Of a DNA stretch of 64,000 bases, positions 11,979 through 25,200 are shown in pieces. The number at the start of each line of letters is the position of its first letter. Within the stretch, counting starts at the first letter, position 1. Origin of the DNA: Panagrolaimus kolymaensis (lineage: Eukaryota; Nematoda; Chromadorea; Rhabditida; Panagrolaimidae). The translations under genes were made by a program, and so were the position numbers. Location of the stretch: NCBI GenBank assembly GCA_028622995.1, contig JAJQJQ010000086.1, forward strand, positions 1-64,000. The letters run 5' to 3'. The notes beneath the pieces were generated by a model that was not told the DNA's origin, searched no databases, and worked only from the letters and a program-made list of their open reading frames with translations.

Positions 11979-13818
11979 ATGGGATCACAAGCAAAGGAAC
12001 CATCAACTAAACAAACATCTGAAGAACAACCTGGTGATGAAGGTCATGAACAAGAAAATGATCAAACCATCGTATTGCTTGAACTCAAACCTGCTGAAAA
12101 TGCTGGAATCAAAGTCAATAAAGATCTCGGAGTTATGCAAGTAGCAAAAACTGGACCATGCGATGGGAAATTCATTGTTGGTGATGTCATTACTCATGTA
12201 AGCTACTTTGGATTCTGAAGTTGGAATATTTGTTAATGTATGGAAGAATATTTTTAGGTCAATGATAAACCTGTAACTGCTCTCAAACAATGGGAAGATG
12301 CTCTTGCTAAAGGCGGATCGCTTCAAGTTAATGTCAATCGTGGATTAAAATCTGTACGTTTCTTTTGCTTCATTGAAGAACTTCAAAGATGATGGGAAAA
12401 GTCGAGCTTAAACAACTCTTGGTGGATACTACCAACTTGGACATTTGCAAATACTAATACTACTTATAATAACATCTTATCAATATCAACTAATCTTACA
12501 CAATCTTTTCAGGCTCAAGAAGAACTTCCACCAGAACGTGAAAAGCATGTTACACGACGCGAAGGATTCCTTTATCAACTCGTCACAATTGAACATCAAC
12601 GTGGATGCAAATTTGGTCTTGGAATCAAACATTATCAAAACAAAGTTATTGTTTCTCGTGTTGATGATGGTGAGTAACTTTCTTCTTTAGCAATAGTCAA
12701 AAATAAGAACAATAATCCTTTTGAAGATATGGCATAGTTACTAAAAGGCATAAGTAGTCGCACCGGCTAAGATGGGATAATATATGACATTGTTTAATCC
12801 GAAGATTAATATGGGTTTTAATAAGAAAAGTTAGAAGCTCGGAAAATAATATCTTTTGAGAAAGTTGAACAAAGGTTACTTTGAGATGAAACAATAAAGC
12901 AGATTTTATTTTTGTTTATACAATCACTTTAAAAAAATCCTTTTCATACTTATCCATTATGACTAAAGATGGGATAAACAATATATTTTCTAAACATAAG
13001 ATTCATATCACATTACAATGTGTGATGAGAATGAGAGAAAAAATATTGTGGGATTGTTGTTTTTTGTGAAAGAATGCTAAAATGAGAAAGTGGGGATGCG
13101 CTTCATTGCTTTTGTTTACGTCAAAAGATGTAAAATTTCGTGAAACTGCCTTTTTCCATTCAATAAAAGTAAACTTTTTTTTAAAAGTTTAAACCATTAT
13201 AAGCAAAAGTTTGGTTACCCAAGTTGTTATCATCGTTATCTTTAGTTAGTGCTTTTACTATGAAAACTTCCATTTTTGGCGATCACACTTTTATTTGTCT
13301 TTTTCTGTTTATTCATTCTCTAATTTCTTCTTGTTTTTCAGGCTCATTATCCGCTAAAAGTCTCATCGCTGGTGATCGCGTAGTTGACATTAATGGTGTT
13401 CCTGTCTCAGATAAAGATGTTGCACGTGATTTGTTGCTCAAATCTCTTCAAGTTGGTTTTTATGGCTCCTGTTTGACGCATCCTAATAAAACTTTTATCT
13501 TTTCAGAAAACAAAGAAAGTCTCACTCATTGTCGAACGAGCCAGCAGTGATGATGCTATCGCAATTGCAAATGCTGCTTTAATCGCATCCGAACAACAAC
13601 CTCCATCAGTCGCTATGGCATCAGATATTCGTGATATTGTGGCAAGACAAAAAGAAAAAATGACTAAAGCTCAAGGTGCTGGACCGAAGAAAGGAATTAT
13701 GAGAAGAAGTGGAGCAGCTGGTAATCTCAAAGTTCAAGTTACCGAAGAAAAGAAAGAACATATCATCGCAAGTGATAATGAAGGAAAAGCTCTCAAGAAA
13801 GTTTCTGGTCCCAAATAA
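11979..13818 (+). CDS. Two-PDZ-domain protein
   Basis: Exons 11979-12197, 12258-12353, 12513-12669, 13342-13451 and 13507-13818 give 297 residues. After an acidic, Gln-rich start (residues 1-28), PDZ1 spans about 29-105 (TIVLLELKPAENAGIKV, FIVGDVITHVNDKPV) and PDZ2 about 125-215 (KFGLGIKHYQNKVIVSRV, LIAGDRVVDINGVPVSDKDV). Both keep the beta-strand, 'GD.(V/I)..(V/I)N...V' and helix pattern of PDZ folds; the usual GLGF carboxylate loop is poorly matched in PDZ1 and is FGLGI in PDZ2. The Lys-rich C-terminal tail contains GPKKGIMRRSG. This type of small double-PDZ protein is common in nematodes and presumably a cytosolic scaffold; partners are unknown. Intron 4 (672 bp) is long for this window. 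Confidence 0.88.
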
Positions 13819-13872
13819 TGTCTATATATCTATGAAGTATCATCTTATTGTAATATGTAAAATTGTAATATG

Positions 13873-13878
13873 AATAAA
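13873..13878 (+). terminator. Poly(A) signal AATAAA of PDZ gene
   Basis: AATAAA is 55 bases beyond the TAA stop at 13816-13818, in a T-rich 3' region. Confidence 0.7.
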
Positions 13879-16800
13879 TGTTTTAAATTATTTACTTTTT
13901 GTTTTTGTTGTTGAATTATTTTATGTGGAATATGTAATTGTGGGGCATGGAGGAGCATGCAAAGCAGTGATGAAACAAACTTTGAGATCGAAATCCATTC
14001 TTTGGGAATTAGCTACTGTAAGCAAGTGGTTGGTTAGCAGACGTGAGAAACGAAAACAAAATATTTCCTTTAAACGTTTTTTATAAAATTTCCCGCTTTC
14101 TTTATTTACCTTTTATAAATGCAAGAAAAAGATGCATGTTTTTAGACAGCAAAAGACTATTTTTTGTAATTACCCTTATTCATCGAAAACGATAGACTTT
14201 ATTTATGCCACTTTTTATAAATTCATTATAAGCTTATTTTTCAATTTCAATTTCATAATTATTACTTAAATATTTAAAAAGGTTAAATCTTTCTTTCAAT
14301 CAAGGAACAACCAAAGATGCAAAAGTTTTCGCAACACGGAAAAAAGGTAAATTAGCAAATAAGTTTGGACATCAAAATACTTTGATAATTTTTTAAGCTT
14401 GTTACTATGTACTTTGGATTATGTTGTTTGCATTTGGATTTGTGATTTCAGAAATAACATTCCAGCAAACATCAAAATTAAAACTTTTTTTTGTCAAAAA
14501 CGCAAAGACATTTGACTAACGTAAATTTCTTCTCTCAAAAAAAAGCCAACTATTTTAGGTGCATATCTTTTTGTTGTTTGTTTACCTCTCTTTTTTTAAA
14601 ACACTAATACATAAACTGAATGCTTACTATTTTCTCATCTTAATGAATTATTCAAAAAGCATTAACTCACAATATGTTAGAAAAAATTTGCAACTTTTCA
14701 ACAAAAAATAAAATGACACCCAAAGTTGTAAAGTTTCACTGCCGCAAAACAAAAAACACAAACCAAACAACTTTTTTTGTTGGTTGTTGGATTAGATTAT
14801 TAGCTTCAATAATTGCTAGTTTTTGATGACAGAAAAAACTAAACGAACTCAAAAAGAGAAAACCAAAAAATTTTTATGAACCCATTTTCCACGAAACAAA
14901 AGAAGAGACTTACTTCCTCAAAGTTTAGTGAATATTTTTTTGCGATACAAAAATAAACAAAAATTGATTGATTTAATGACAAAGAAAAGAATGAAATAGA
15001 TAGTTAGTTAGTCATAGGCAATTTTAAAATTAGCCAAAAAGCAACAAAATCAAAGAAAAATGGGGAAGAATAAGAAATAAAGAAAGAGGAGGCAATAAAA
15101 GATTTCAAAAACAATTTATTGCTGCTATTATTTTCATTTCATTTTCAAGTCTTCAAGGTTGTAAAAAGTGGAAAGACGACAACCATCTTTTAAAAGGTAA
15201 AGAAGAAAGTCATAAAAAGAAAAATCATGAGTTGTTGTGAAAATTTGTGATTTTATAAGACAATTAAAAAATAAAAATGGGGTTTAAATATTTTTTTGAT
15301 AATAAAAGGATCTTCATTAATGGGTGGTGCAAAAACGATGGTGATGAAAAGGATAAACTATTTTTTGGCTGACTTGAAAGGAAGTCAAAAAGCAAGCAGA
15401 AGCAAGTGCATCTGTAATTTCACAATTTATGGTAAAGAAAAAAGGTTTTACAAGATAAGCTGGCAAGTTCCACGATGGTCATTTTACTCACTCATACACG
15501 CTTTTTATTTGACCAAACTAATGAAACTTTTATTACAGATTTTGAACTGAAAAATCTGCAAAAACTAAAATCAAAAAAAAACGAATGAAAATTCAATGCA
15601 AAGAATTATTAGGCTTTACAAAAACGGTCAAAATGGCTAAACACATTTCTGTCTTCGCTAGAATTGGAATAAACATATGAATCATATAAATTGGCTAACA
15701 TTCAAAAATTTATGTAGCGATATAAATGACGAATAAATAGTAAATACAATTTCATTGTAAGCAACCAAAAGGTTTTTATTATTTGAGTGAAGGGATGAAT
15801 GAAGAAAGCAGCGAACATGAGTATTTTTTTTAACCAAAAAAGTGAACTTTTTTACAATCACTTTTATCATTGAAATATGTAGGATGCAAAATTAGGCGTT
15901 TTTTTGGCTTTTTTTAGCGCTGGTAATTTTTATGGTATGAATTTTGGAAAACGGAAGCAAAACCAACACAAAAAAAGATTTTAGGCGTGAAAACTAAATT
16001 ATAATGAATTATTTATTTCTCAGATTGTCTTTAACTTTACCAAGTTCTAATGAGAGGCAACACTACAAAAAAAAAGTAAGCATAAAAGCTGCGGCTTAAA
16101 AATTTTTTTAATAAAACGGATGTAAAAAAGATTGATAAATTTTTTAATACTTTAATTATAAAAAAATAATATTAACAATAGCAAAACACCTCCAATTAGA
16201 AGCTTTAAATAAATGGCTCACAAAAAAATATATTTTACCAATACCGTCAAAATCAAAATCACTCATTTCTTTTCCATTATTTTTTTCTCTCCATTTTCCT
16301 TTTCCCAATTTCCCCAAAGCTTTATTGCTTCCTTTTTAACACCTTAAAATAAATTTCAAACAATAACACATTAAACTTTCGAGGAAGGGAATGAATGAAA
16401 TACGTCACATTTATCAGCAACAAAAAAAGAAGAAAGGCTAAAGAAAAATGGATGGCTTTAATCGGTTGATAGGAAGCTTCTGCTGAGAAGTACAGTTAAA
16501 GGTTGTGTCGATAATGACAGAATTTCTTATCTTTTGTTCTTGCTTTTTTGGTGAAGAAAAAAAGTCATAAAAAAGGAGAATACCTTATATTTCCAAAAAA
16601 AAAAAAGCGATGAAATCACAAAAATTTTAATAGAATAAGTTGAATCGTAAAAATTTAAAATTTTGCAAAAGAAGCCGAGTGGCTGTCTCTCAAAGAACTA
16701 ACTAACATAAGAAAATATTTCTACCGAAACCCGCCGAGTCAAAAATCAAAATTAAAAAAATTTTTACATTGTTTTTCAAAACTCTAAAAATGTAAAAAAA

Positions 16801-17995
16801 CTAAAAGTATGTATGTAAACAGATTTTTTTGCAGTAATATTGCTTTTTTTCTTTTACTTCAGCAACAAATATATGTATGCGAATGAATATATGCCGAAAC
16901 AAACACATAAGTGCCACTTAAAAAAAGCAAGAAGCAAAAAAAAAAAACAAGCAAAGAAAAAAATATAAAGAAATGGTTTGACATTTTACAATTTTCTTTC
17001 ATATATGAGTTTTGTGGAAAATGTTTGTTTTTTGAAGAAAATTAAAAAAACAAAATATGAGAAAAGCTGAAGAAAGAATGGGTTAATGGCATCTTTAAAT
17101 TTATGTCGAACTCGCAAAAACTTTAAGATTATTTTAAATTCTTTTTATTTTTACTTTATTTGAAGGAAAAAAGGAGAAAAAGAATATCCTATCAACGAAC
17201 CATAAAATATTTTGTAAACAAAAACCATCTTCAAACGTTTTTACTTACTTTCTTTGCCTATAAAAAAATGACAATTCAAAGTTGTCGTTGTTTATTTTCT
17301 TCTTCTTTCTTTTCTTTGAGCTTTGTTGAAAAGGAAGTAGCATTTAAAAATCCAAGGGCAAGCAATTAAATAAAAGCCAACAAAAAAAAAGAAGTAAAAA
17401 AAGGTTTAATGCTTTAAATAATGAAAGAGTTCAAAGTTTTTGAATGTTTTTATAGTTCCAAAGTTAAAAAACTTTGATTAATAAAAAAGATATTAAGTAA
17501 TCTGTTCAAAAATCACTACAAAATTACTGTGGGCTGCTAATTTTTACGGGAGAGAGCATTTTGAAAGCTTAAAAAAATTATAAACCAAAAACAAAAAATG
17601 AGTCAAAGTCCCAAAAGTCAGCATAAAGAAGAACGAAAAAATGAAAGAAGAAAAAAAAGAAAAATGGGATAAACGTAAAAGAAAAAAGAAAGATGTTTGG
17701 AGGAAGTAAAACCAAAAGTAAATGCAGATGTTTGAAGGAAAGAATAATCTAAACAATCTTTTCAAAAAAAAATCGTCGAGACTTTTCGATTTTGACTGAC
17801 GAAACAAAATATAAAAAAAAAGCTGAAAATATGAAAGCAAAAAAATATTTATGAATTTTTCTTAAAAATTTGTAACTAACTAACTTTGTTGTTTTTGAAA
17901 ATAAAAAAAACTCTAAAACCTTTTTTTTTTATTTCAAAAGAAATTTACTCGCAAAATTAAAGCTTCAAAATTAAACACTTTAAAAATTTTTTTCT
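13879..17995. other. Gene-free AT-rich region
   Basis: About 4.1 kb with no coding gene I can support. Open frames here (for example 15296-15550 on plus and 17544-17840 on minus) are low-complexity Phe/Lys/Leu products of A- and T-rich runs. I saw no tRNA (no GTTCRANNC-type arm) and no snRNA match. It lies between the 3' ends of two convergent genes. Confidence 0.6.
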
Positions 17996-20524
17996 TCATT
18001 GATATCGTTTTCTTGCTGCCGCCATTCCATGATTCTGACTTTTTCTTCTCAAATTATTATTGTTGTTGTTGCCACTTTCACAATTTACTCCATTTTTCAT
18101 TTCAGAAGTAACTTTAAAAATTTTCCCATGCCCTGGAACTATATAATTTGCAATACAAATTAATTCCCTTCGACTATGTTCTTGTTGCGATTCATTATAT
18201 GAAAATTTTTTCCACATCATTGGATAATCTATGTCTTTATCAGACATAAATATATCTCCTGATATTGCAATTGTTCCATATTTATCTGTATTTGAAATAA
18301 TTACGGATATATCTTCGGCTGTATGACCTGGAGTTTTGAGAAGTTGAACATTTGGAGTTAGGTTAATGGAATTTGACTGAAATTAAGTATTTGGAATAAA
18401 ATATTAATAGAAGCAATCAAGCAATATTTTATTTTAGTATTTTAGCGGCTAACACGAAAAAACATATTAGCTAGGAGACTATTTTTCCGTTTCAAGGCTC
18501 CCTCGAATATGGTTAGCAAGCAAGGTTAACTTACATGAGCAAGTTTACTAATATTAAATTTTGTTCTATGATGAATAAAGTTTCCTTGATAATGAATGGA
18601 ATCAGGAAAATCATTGGTATTTCCTGCATGATCTGGATGTCCATGAGTTATCACAACATAATCAACCATTGGTGGAGCAATATTTAATTTACTTAATTCT
18701 AAAATATTCATGAAAGTATTTTTGCTTCTTTTTTTTCGGGAAAAAAGTGTTTACTTTGAATTAAATCCGTTCTTCCATTAATATCTGTTGCTAAACCAGT
18801 ATCAACAAGAATAACTTTTTCATTATCACGAATGAGAGAAATGCTTGCAACAAATGTAAATTGATTGGAATTTGTTTGATGCATGAAACCCTTCAACAAC
18901 AAACGAAAAAGTTAGATTTGACAAAGTTTTCATGTTTTTATCCGTCGCTTACTTACCTCTCTCAACAGTGTTACATATGCTTTTGGTATAGTTCGTTGCT
19001 TCATAGCTCTCGAAGTTGATGTTGTTGATGAAGTTTTACCTTGTGAAAAGTTTAATGCTGCCGGCCTTAATTCTTGTTGAACTCCATTAACTTGATATGA
19101 TCCTTTTGAAAGAAGGCCCTCTTGTTCTTTTTTCTTTTTCACCGACATTAAATAATTTCCCAATTTTCGACTGATTTCACGCATTTTATTTTCCCATTCT
19201 TCTTGAGTTATTGCAACAAGTTGTTGTTGTTGTTCGGCATTGGCAGGGTTTTGAGGAAATAAAATATCGCTTTCATCCATTGGAATCAATGTTGGCAATG
19301 GAGTATTTGTTTCTGATGCCAAAGTGGAAGTTGTAAGTTTACTTGGACGAATATTAATTCCACCAAATAAATTTTTTGATTTATGATGATGATAATTAAT
19401 ATTTTCATTTAATGGCGGCGGTGGTAAAGGTGAAGCTAAACCTTTCCATTTTTCACTCAATGGACTAACAACAAATTCTTGAAAATCTGGTATTGTTTGT
19501 TCAACAATCGTTGGAAAGCCTTGTTGTTGATGACGGAATGGAAATCGAGGTCGAAATGATGACGATGGAATTGGTCCGGCTGTTGTGGTCGTTATTATTG
19601 GTGGCAATGGAAGTGGAGATAAAGTTGTTTGAGATTTTCGAAATTTCTGAAATCATAATCCATATATTACTTTTATTAAAGGAAAGGTTTAATTTTTAAT
19701 TTATAATAACGTCGATTCATGGGTTGTAAAAAAATCTGTAACACGAAGTTTAACGCCAAAAATGAAAAAGCAATTTTTATTTTAGAAAAAAGTAAACCTG
19801 TAAAATTTTTGCTAATTCTTCAAAATCTTCATTTGTTGGCCCTGATGTTGTGGTTGTTGTTATGGATTCAGGCGTCGTTGTTGTGGGCCTCCTATTTTGC
19901 TTTCTCCTCTTTGGTTTTGGAGTTGTCGCTGATGGAGGAGTAATAAAATTTGGAATAATCAAAGATTCTCCAGGCATTAAATTTTTTGTTGGTTGCATTA
20001 CTTGAAATTTTTGTTGCATTTGATTTTCTCCATCTTGCATCTAAAAAATAAAATTTTACATGCTTTTGACCACAGAAAAATATTTTTCGAAGAAGAAGCA
20101 TACCATTCCACCAATTTGAATATCGCCTTCAAAATTAAAATCAAAATCTGATGGATTTAAAGTGGTTTTCCGTTGAGGCTGTTGTTGTTGTTCATCTTCC
20201 TCCTTTTGAAAATTTAAATCAAAATTAGATGGATTTACTGTTGCTTGAGCTTTGCGCTCTTCTTCAAAAAAATCTTCATCATTTGTTGAAAATGGAACCT
20301 TTGAAACTGTTCCTTTACGAATAAAATCTCGCAGCCTTTCAAATTCAAATGATTCAAGAAGTTTGAGATCATCGGCGCTGATATCTAAAAAAAATTGCGA
20401 TTTGGGGGATTTTATAACCAGAAATACTAGGTTTAAAAAAAGAAGCTTTTCGCTAACCTTGTGAATAAATAAAATCAAAATAAATAAAAATAATGCAATA
20501 CAAAATTAAAATTTTCAATTTCAT
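17996..20524 (-). CDS. Secreted metallo-beta-lactamase-fold protein, SWIP-10/MBLAC1-like
   Basis: Seven exons (20524-20458, 20384-20104, 20040-19798, 19646-18957, 18890-18755, 18698-18535, 18376-17996) give 653 residues. The first exon encodes a signal peptide (MKLKILILYCIIFIYFDFIYS). Residues about 23-440 are Pro/Thr/Gln-rich and probably disordered. The metallo-beta-lactamase domain occupies about 450-625: LVDTGLATDI, the zinc motif HGHPDH (H491, H493, D495, H496), TPGHT (H545), SGD (D568) and VPGHG (H610), so the two-metal site is complete. C. elegans SWIP-10 and mammalian MBLAC1 share this domain; SWIP-10 acts in glia and limits dopamine neuron activity, and MBLAC1 is reported as a histone pre-mRNA 3' nuclease. 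Substrate here is unknown. It is divergent from the Argonaute gene. Confidence 0.85.
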
Positions 20525-22212
20525 TGCTGTTGTTTAATCATAATTAAAAAATTTTTACCAATCAATCAATAATAATTACAAACAACCATCAAATTCGATT
20601 AAGTGAAGTCATAAAAATATTCGTATACTTTTGTTGAGTTATTTTTAAAAATTTAGAAGAAAAAAAAAGAAGTGAATCAAAGACTTTTTGTTCTTTTCTT
20701 TTTTTACAAATTGAGGCCATCGCCATTTTCTTAATGTCCGGAAAGCTCTCCTTCTTCCTTTTTTTTGTGTTTCTTGATTGATCGATGCTGTTTTCACGTT
20801 CACATCGTCTTCTTCTTCCCTTTTCCAGAAATTAAGAAGAAAAAAAAATGGAAAGAAAATAACCGTGAAAAAAAGCAAGCGTCAATAATTTTCCTTTCCT
20901 TCCATAAAAATTAAGAAAAAAAAAATTAAGGGATAGAGAGGAAAAGAATGGATAAATTAGTCATCATCATCCTCATCTTCGTGGGGTTTTAGTAAAACTT
21001 CTTTCAAATAGTGAAGTTTGTATGGGAACATCATCATCTGTCAATCATAATTTAGTTAGGTTTTACAAAATCGTATTAGTTCGCAATCTTCTAATTTTCA
21101 ACTTTGATTATCGCAACTGTTTGTTGTTTATTCAAAAATGCATCTTCTCCAAAATTTACTTCGATTTTTTTCAAAAAAGAAGCTATCAACCAACAAATCA
21201 CTTCATCAGCTGCTGCTTCCGCTGCCGTTAATATAACAATAACTTTTATAACAATTATAAAAGGTTTTCAAAAACATAAATCAATAAAAGTGAGAAAAAA
21301 AAGTGGTAAAAAGATTAGCAAACATTTGAGTTAATCGCAATCCAACATATTCTCATTCTGAACCATCAATCTCGAAACGTTCACAAGAATTAACTTGTGA
21401 AAATCTTAAATTGCTAAGTAACTTTTAAAATTGCAATCAAAAATTCTTGATGAATTTGAATAAGTAAAAAAACACCAAAGAGAAAAAAGTTTTAATTTTA
21501 CTGCAAAAAAATTCTTTGAATTCTTTGTCATTCATTATTTTGAAAGTTCATAACGAAAATTAAACAATCTTATAACATGGTTTTGTCATTTCTTTAATGT
21601 TACAAAAATATGTACAAAGAAATTGCTAAAATGTATTCTTACTTATTTTATCCATCATTCGGCATTATTCATTTTGAATAAACCAAGCATGAAGAAAAAA
21701 AGTTCAAAGCTTCTTACATTCAAAGCGTCTTCATAATGCCGGCGGGTCTTAAAAGGAGAGAAAATACAGTAGCATACACTTGAGCATAATTTTTTGATGC
21801 AGCGTTTTTGTGTTTTCAAAAATTTTTATGTCTGACATTTTTTACCTTTGAAATTTTCTGCCTTCCGCGTTAAAACTTTCTAAATTATTTTTAGCAAACT
21901 ATTTTTTAAAGTTTGAAGGATGCTTTGATTTTAATAACTTTCGCCCTATTTTATTCTTTATCTTACAACTTCTCATTCATGTTTTGAGATATTAATATTA
22001 TATCAACCGTTTTGAGTTTGATCCTTTTCCCCTTCTAATACTTTATTTAAAACTTGTTTTACTTCGTGATGATTGTTTGTATATCGCGTTAATTTTATTC
22101 ATTCGTTTTCTGTGATTTTATGGTAGGAGGTGTTTATCATCTTCTAGTTTTATTTGATTTATTTAATTTTCTTTTTTCTTTTTTAGCTCTTTGGCTTACA
22201 AGTTATTTCAAG
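20525..22212. promoter_or_regulatory. Divergent intergenic region, SWIP-10-like / Argonaute
   Basis: About 1.7 kb between head-to-head genes. It includes a GC-richer patch at 21735-21757 ('aatgccggcgggtctt') and a possible unassigned minus-strand exon at 20957-21037. An acceptor 'ttttttag' (AG at 22185-22186) 26 bases before the Argonaute ATG suggests trans-splicing. Confidence 0.5.
20957..21037 (-). other. Possible orphan last exon, minus strand
   Basis: Behind a 'attgacag' acceptor (AG at 21039-21038) a 26-codon open frame reads MMMFPYKLHYLKEV, then ends with an acidic HEDEDDD tail and TAA at 20957. A second frame of the same stretch is also open (DDVPIQTSLFERS...), which weakens the case. 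No upstream partner exon could be fixed, although an open, ATG-less minus frame at about 21110-21250 contains ADEVICWLIASFLKKIE followed by a GTAAAT donor. No homologue recognised. Confidence 0.25.
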
Positions 22213-25200
22213 ATGTCTTCGTACAGCTATAGCTCTCGTGATGCTCACTCTTCTGGAAGTGGTGGTGGCTATCGTAGCGGAAGAGATGGCAGTGATGGAT
22301 CACGTAGTGGTGATGGATATCGTGGTGCTGATGGATATCGTGGTCGTGATGAATATCGTGGTCGTGATGGTTATCGCGGTGGTGATGGCCATCGTAGTGG
22401 TACTGGCTATCGTGGAGGAAGAGGCAGTGGTGATGGATATCGTGGCGGAAGAGGTGGCCGTGGTGGTGGTCCAGTAAGTTATTTTTTATACTTGTTAAGC
22501 TTAATTTAGGTTTTTCTTTTTAGGGAAATGGAAGAGCGCCAAGCGATGATTCTATTACATCTAATCTCCCGTCTCGTGTACCTGGATTGTTTTCCATCAA
22601 CGAACTTACTGCTGTTGCTGCTGCTCCTTGTTCCAAGAAAGACATGAACATCAGAACAAATGGTTATGAAATTGATTCATCTCGTGCCAAGGTCGCTTAT
22701 CAATATGATATTCGTTGGAAAGGAACAACCAAGCGTGGACATGAATTCGACCTCAACAAACAAACTAAAGACGAGTAATTTTTCTTTTATATTGTAAATT
22801 TTTACTAATTCTTGTTATTTTAGCGTAAAGTTTCAACAGAAGGAAATTGCTCTTCGATCTCTCTTCTACAAATTTCTCAAGGCGAATTCAACTGTTTTCA
22901 ATGTTACTGGTGGTGATGAAAGTTTTGTATATGACTCGGGAAGCATCTTTTTTTCGCAAGACAAGCTATTTAATGATGACGAAAGAAGAACATTTGAACT
23001 CGATGTTGTATGTTTTGCGTTTTTTATTCACTGACTAAAATAATTGTTATATTTAGGAACAATTCGATCAAGTTGTTAAAGATTTTTACAGAAATGTCGC
23101 GAAAGTTACTGCTGAGATTCAACGTACTCGAGAAATCACTCCTAAGAATTTGAACGGTAACCTTGAAAATGATCGTCCAGCTCTTCAATACCTTGAAATT
23201 GTTTTTAGCCAACATCAACGGAACAGGTATTTTCCTTTTAGCTTTCATATATTTTCTCTATCCTGATTTCTTTAGCGGTGACTTCCTTTCCTTTGGAAAC
23301 AAATTCTATGAAAAGAAAAGTGGCGAACCAATTGAACAAACTCCATTGCTCTTGAAAGATGGTGTCTCTCGTAGCATTCGTATTATTGGCGAACCATCGG
23401 ATAATAAGCTCATGGTTCAGATGGTTCCAACAAAAGCAACGTTCTATGATGATCGGTCACTTGAAAAAATTATTGAGTACTCTATTCAAGGAAGAGTTAA
23501 TGATCTTTATCGTGGAAATAATTTGAAGCGTGCTAGTGATGCTGTCAAAGGTAGGATTACAATTTTTTGTTTTCAAACCTTCCTAATTTTCGTTTTTATT
23601 TAGGTCTTTGCGTTCGAACAACTCATTTGGAAAACAACAGATTGTTTGTTATTCATCGTCTTTCCAGTGATCCTGCAAATAGGTATGTTTTTTTCATTTA
23701 CAATGAATTCTAAACGTTAATATTTTTTTAGAATTAAGTTCACCCTTAATGATAAAGAAGTTACACTTGTTAATTATTTCTTTGAACGCTACAAGATTTC
23801 TCTTCGGTATCCTGATCTTCCTTGTGCTATTGAAAAGAAAGGCAAGGACAAATCGTATTATCCACTTGAACTTCTTCGTCTTCCTGAAAATCAACGAGTT
23901 CCAAAAGCCAAACAAAGCAATGACTTGGTAAAAACGTTTTATATTTAATTATGAGTATTCATTTATTCCTTTTAGAATTCAAAGATCATCCGAAAGTGTC
24001 AAATTCTTCCTTTCAACAATGTCGAAAAAATTGAGAAGCAACGTGAAGAGGCTGATATCCTTAACAGCAATAAATTCATAAGTCATACTGGTGTTCGGGT
24101 TGAAGCTCGTTATTTGGTAGATGCACCTGCTAAACAATTAGCTCCACCTTCAATTGTTTTCAGTGATACTCAGAAAACATTGAACAGTGGTGTTTTTGGA
24201 ATGCAACCAAATGACAAATTCATCCAACCAGCAACTGTAAAGAAACTTGCTTTGGTTCTTGCTGCTCGTCCAAATGATATTGATGACGGTACCGCTCAGT
24301 AAGTTCTTATTTTTGGATTTCCGTTTTTAAATTTCTCTTATTTAGACACTTCATTCAACAATTTCTCCGTCGTCTTGAACTCTATGGCGTTATTATTGAA
24401 AAGCATCATTTCTTTCGTTGGGAATCACAAGAACGTGAAGTTAAAAGGCTTGATGAATTGGTTCAAGATGGTTATGATTTTGCTCTTATCGTTGGCGATT
24501 CTGACCAACTTCATCATGGTATGAAGTACATGGAATTATCAACTCGCCTTGTTACTCAACACATTTGTCCTAAAACTATCAAGAAAGCCAACAACTCTTT
24601 GTTCGATAATTTGGCATACAAATTCAACTTGAAAGCTGGTGGTTTAAACTGGAACATCGCAAGTGATCCTTCTCTTGTTGCCGAACTTCGTGATCGTGAT
24701 CTTTTGTATGTTTTTTCTCTCATAAAATTCACACTGTTTAATTATTACAATTTTAGAAAATCTTTGATGCATAATACTCTCTTCTTTGGAATCGATTTAT
24801 CTCATCCTGCTGGTGGTTCATTTAACAACGGAAATGCTGAAAACTCCGATCCTACTACTGTTGGTTTCGCTTCAAATCTTATAGCTGGTCAAGCAAATAT
24901 GAGTAAGGGTGATTTTGGATACCAAACCTCTCGAACTACCATCATCGAAGAATCATTGCTCGCCGAAAAATTCTCTAATGCTATTATGTCTTTCTTCCGA
25001 AATAGTGGAAAATTCCCTAAATGGATCGTCGTTTACCGCGCTGGTTTATCTGAAGGCGAAGTTCAAAAGGTATATTTCTGCTTTTGTCTCCAATCATATT
25101 TTACATAATAGCATTTTTAGATCAGAGCATCTGAAGTACCTTGTTTCCGAAAAGTTATGGAAAAGATGAAGAAGGATCATCCAGAATTCAATCAATTTAA

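Noticed and set aside
13208..13226. 'tttggttacccaagttg', resembling the SL1 spliced-leader sequence
   Set aside because: Only the TTACCCAAG core matches. There is no SL donor or Sm site downstream, and it lies in a PDZ-gene intron.
16674..16700. 'gaagccgagtggctgtctc', resembling a tRNA-Leu/Ser D-arm
   Set aside because: No acceptor stem, anticodon arm or T-arm (GTTCRANNC) follows at the right distance.
17544..17840. 98-codon minus-strand frame rich in Phe/Leu/Ser
   Set aside because: It reflects A- and G-rich sequence on plus; no splice partners, no motif, and composition-driven.
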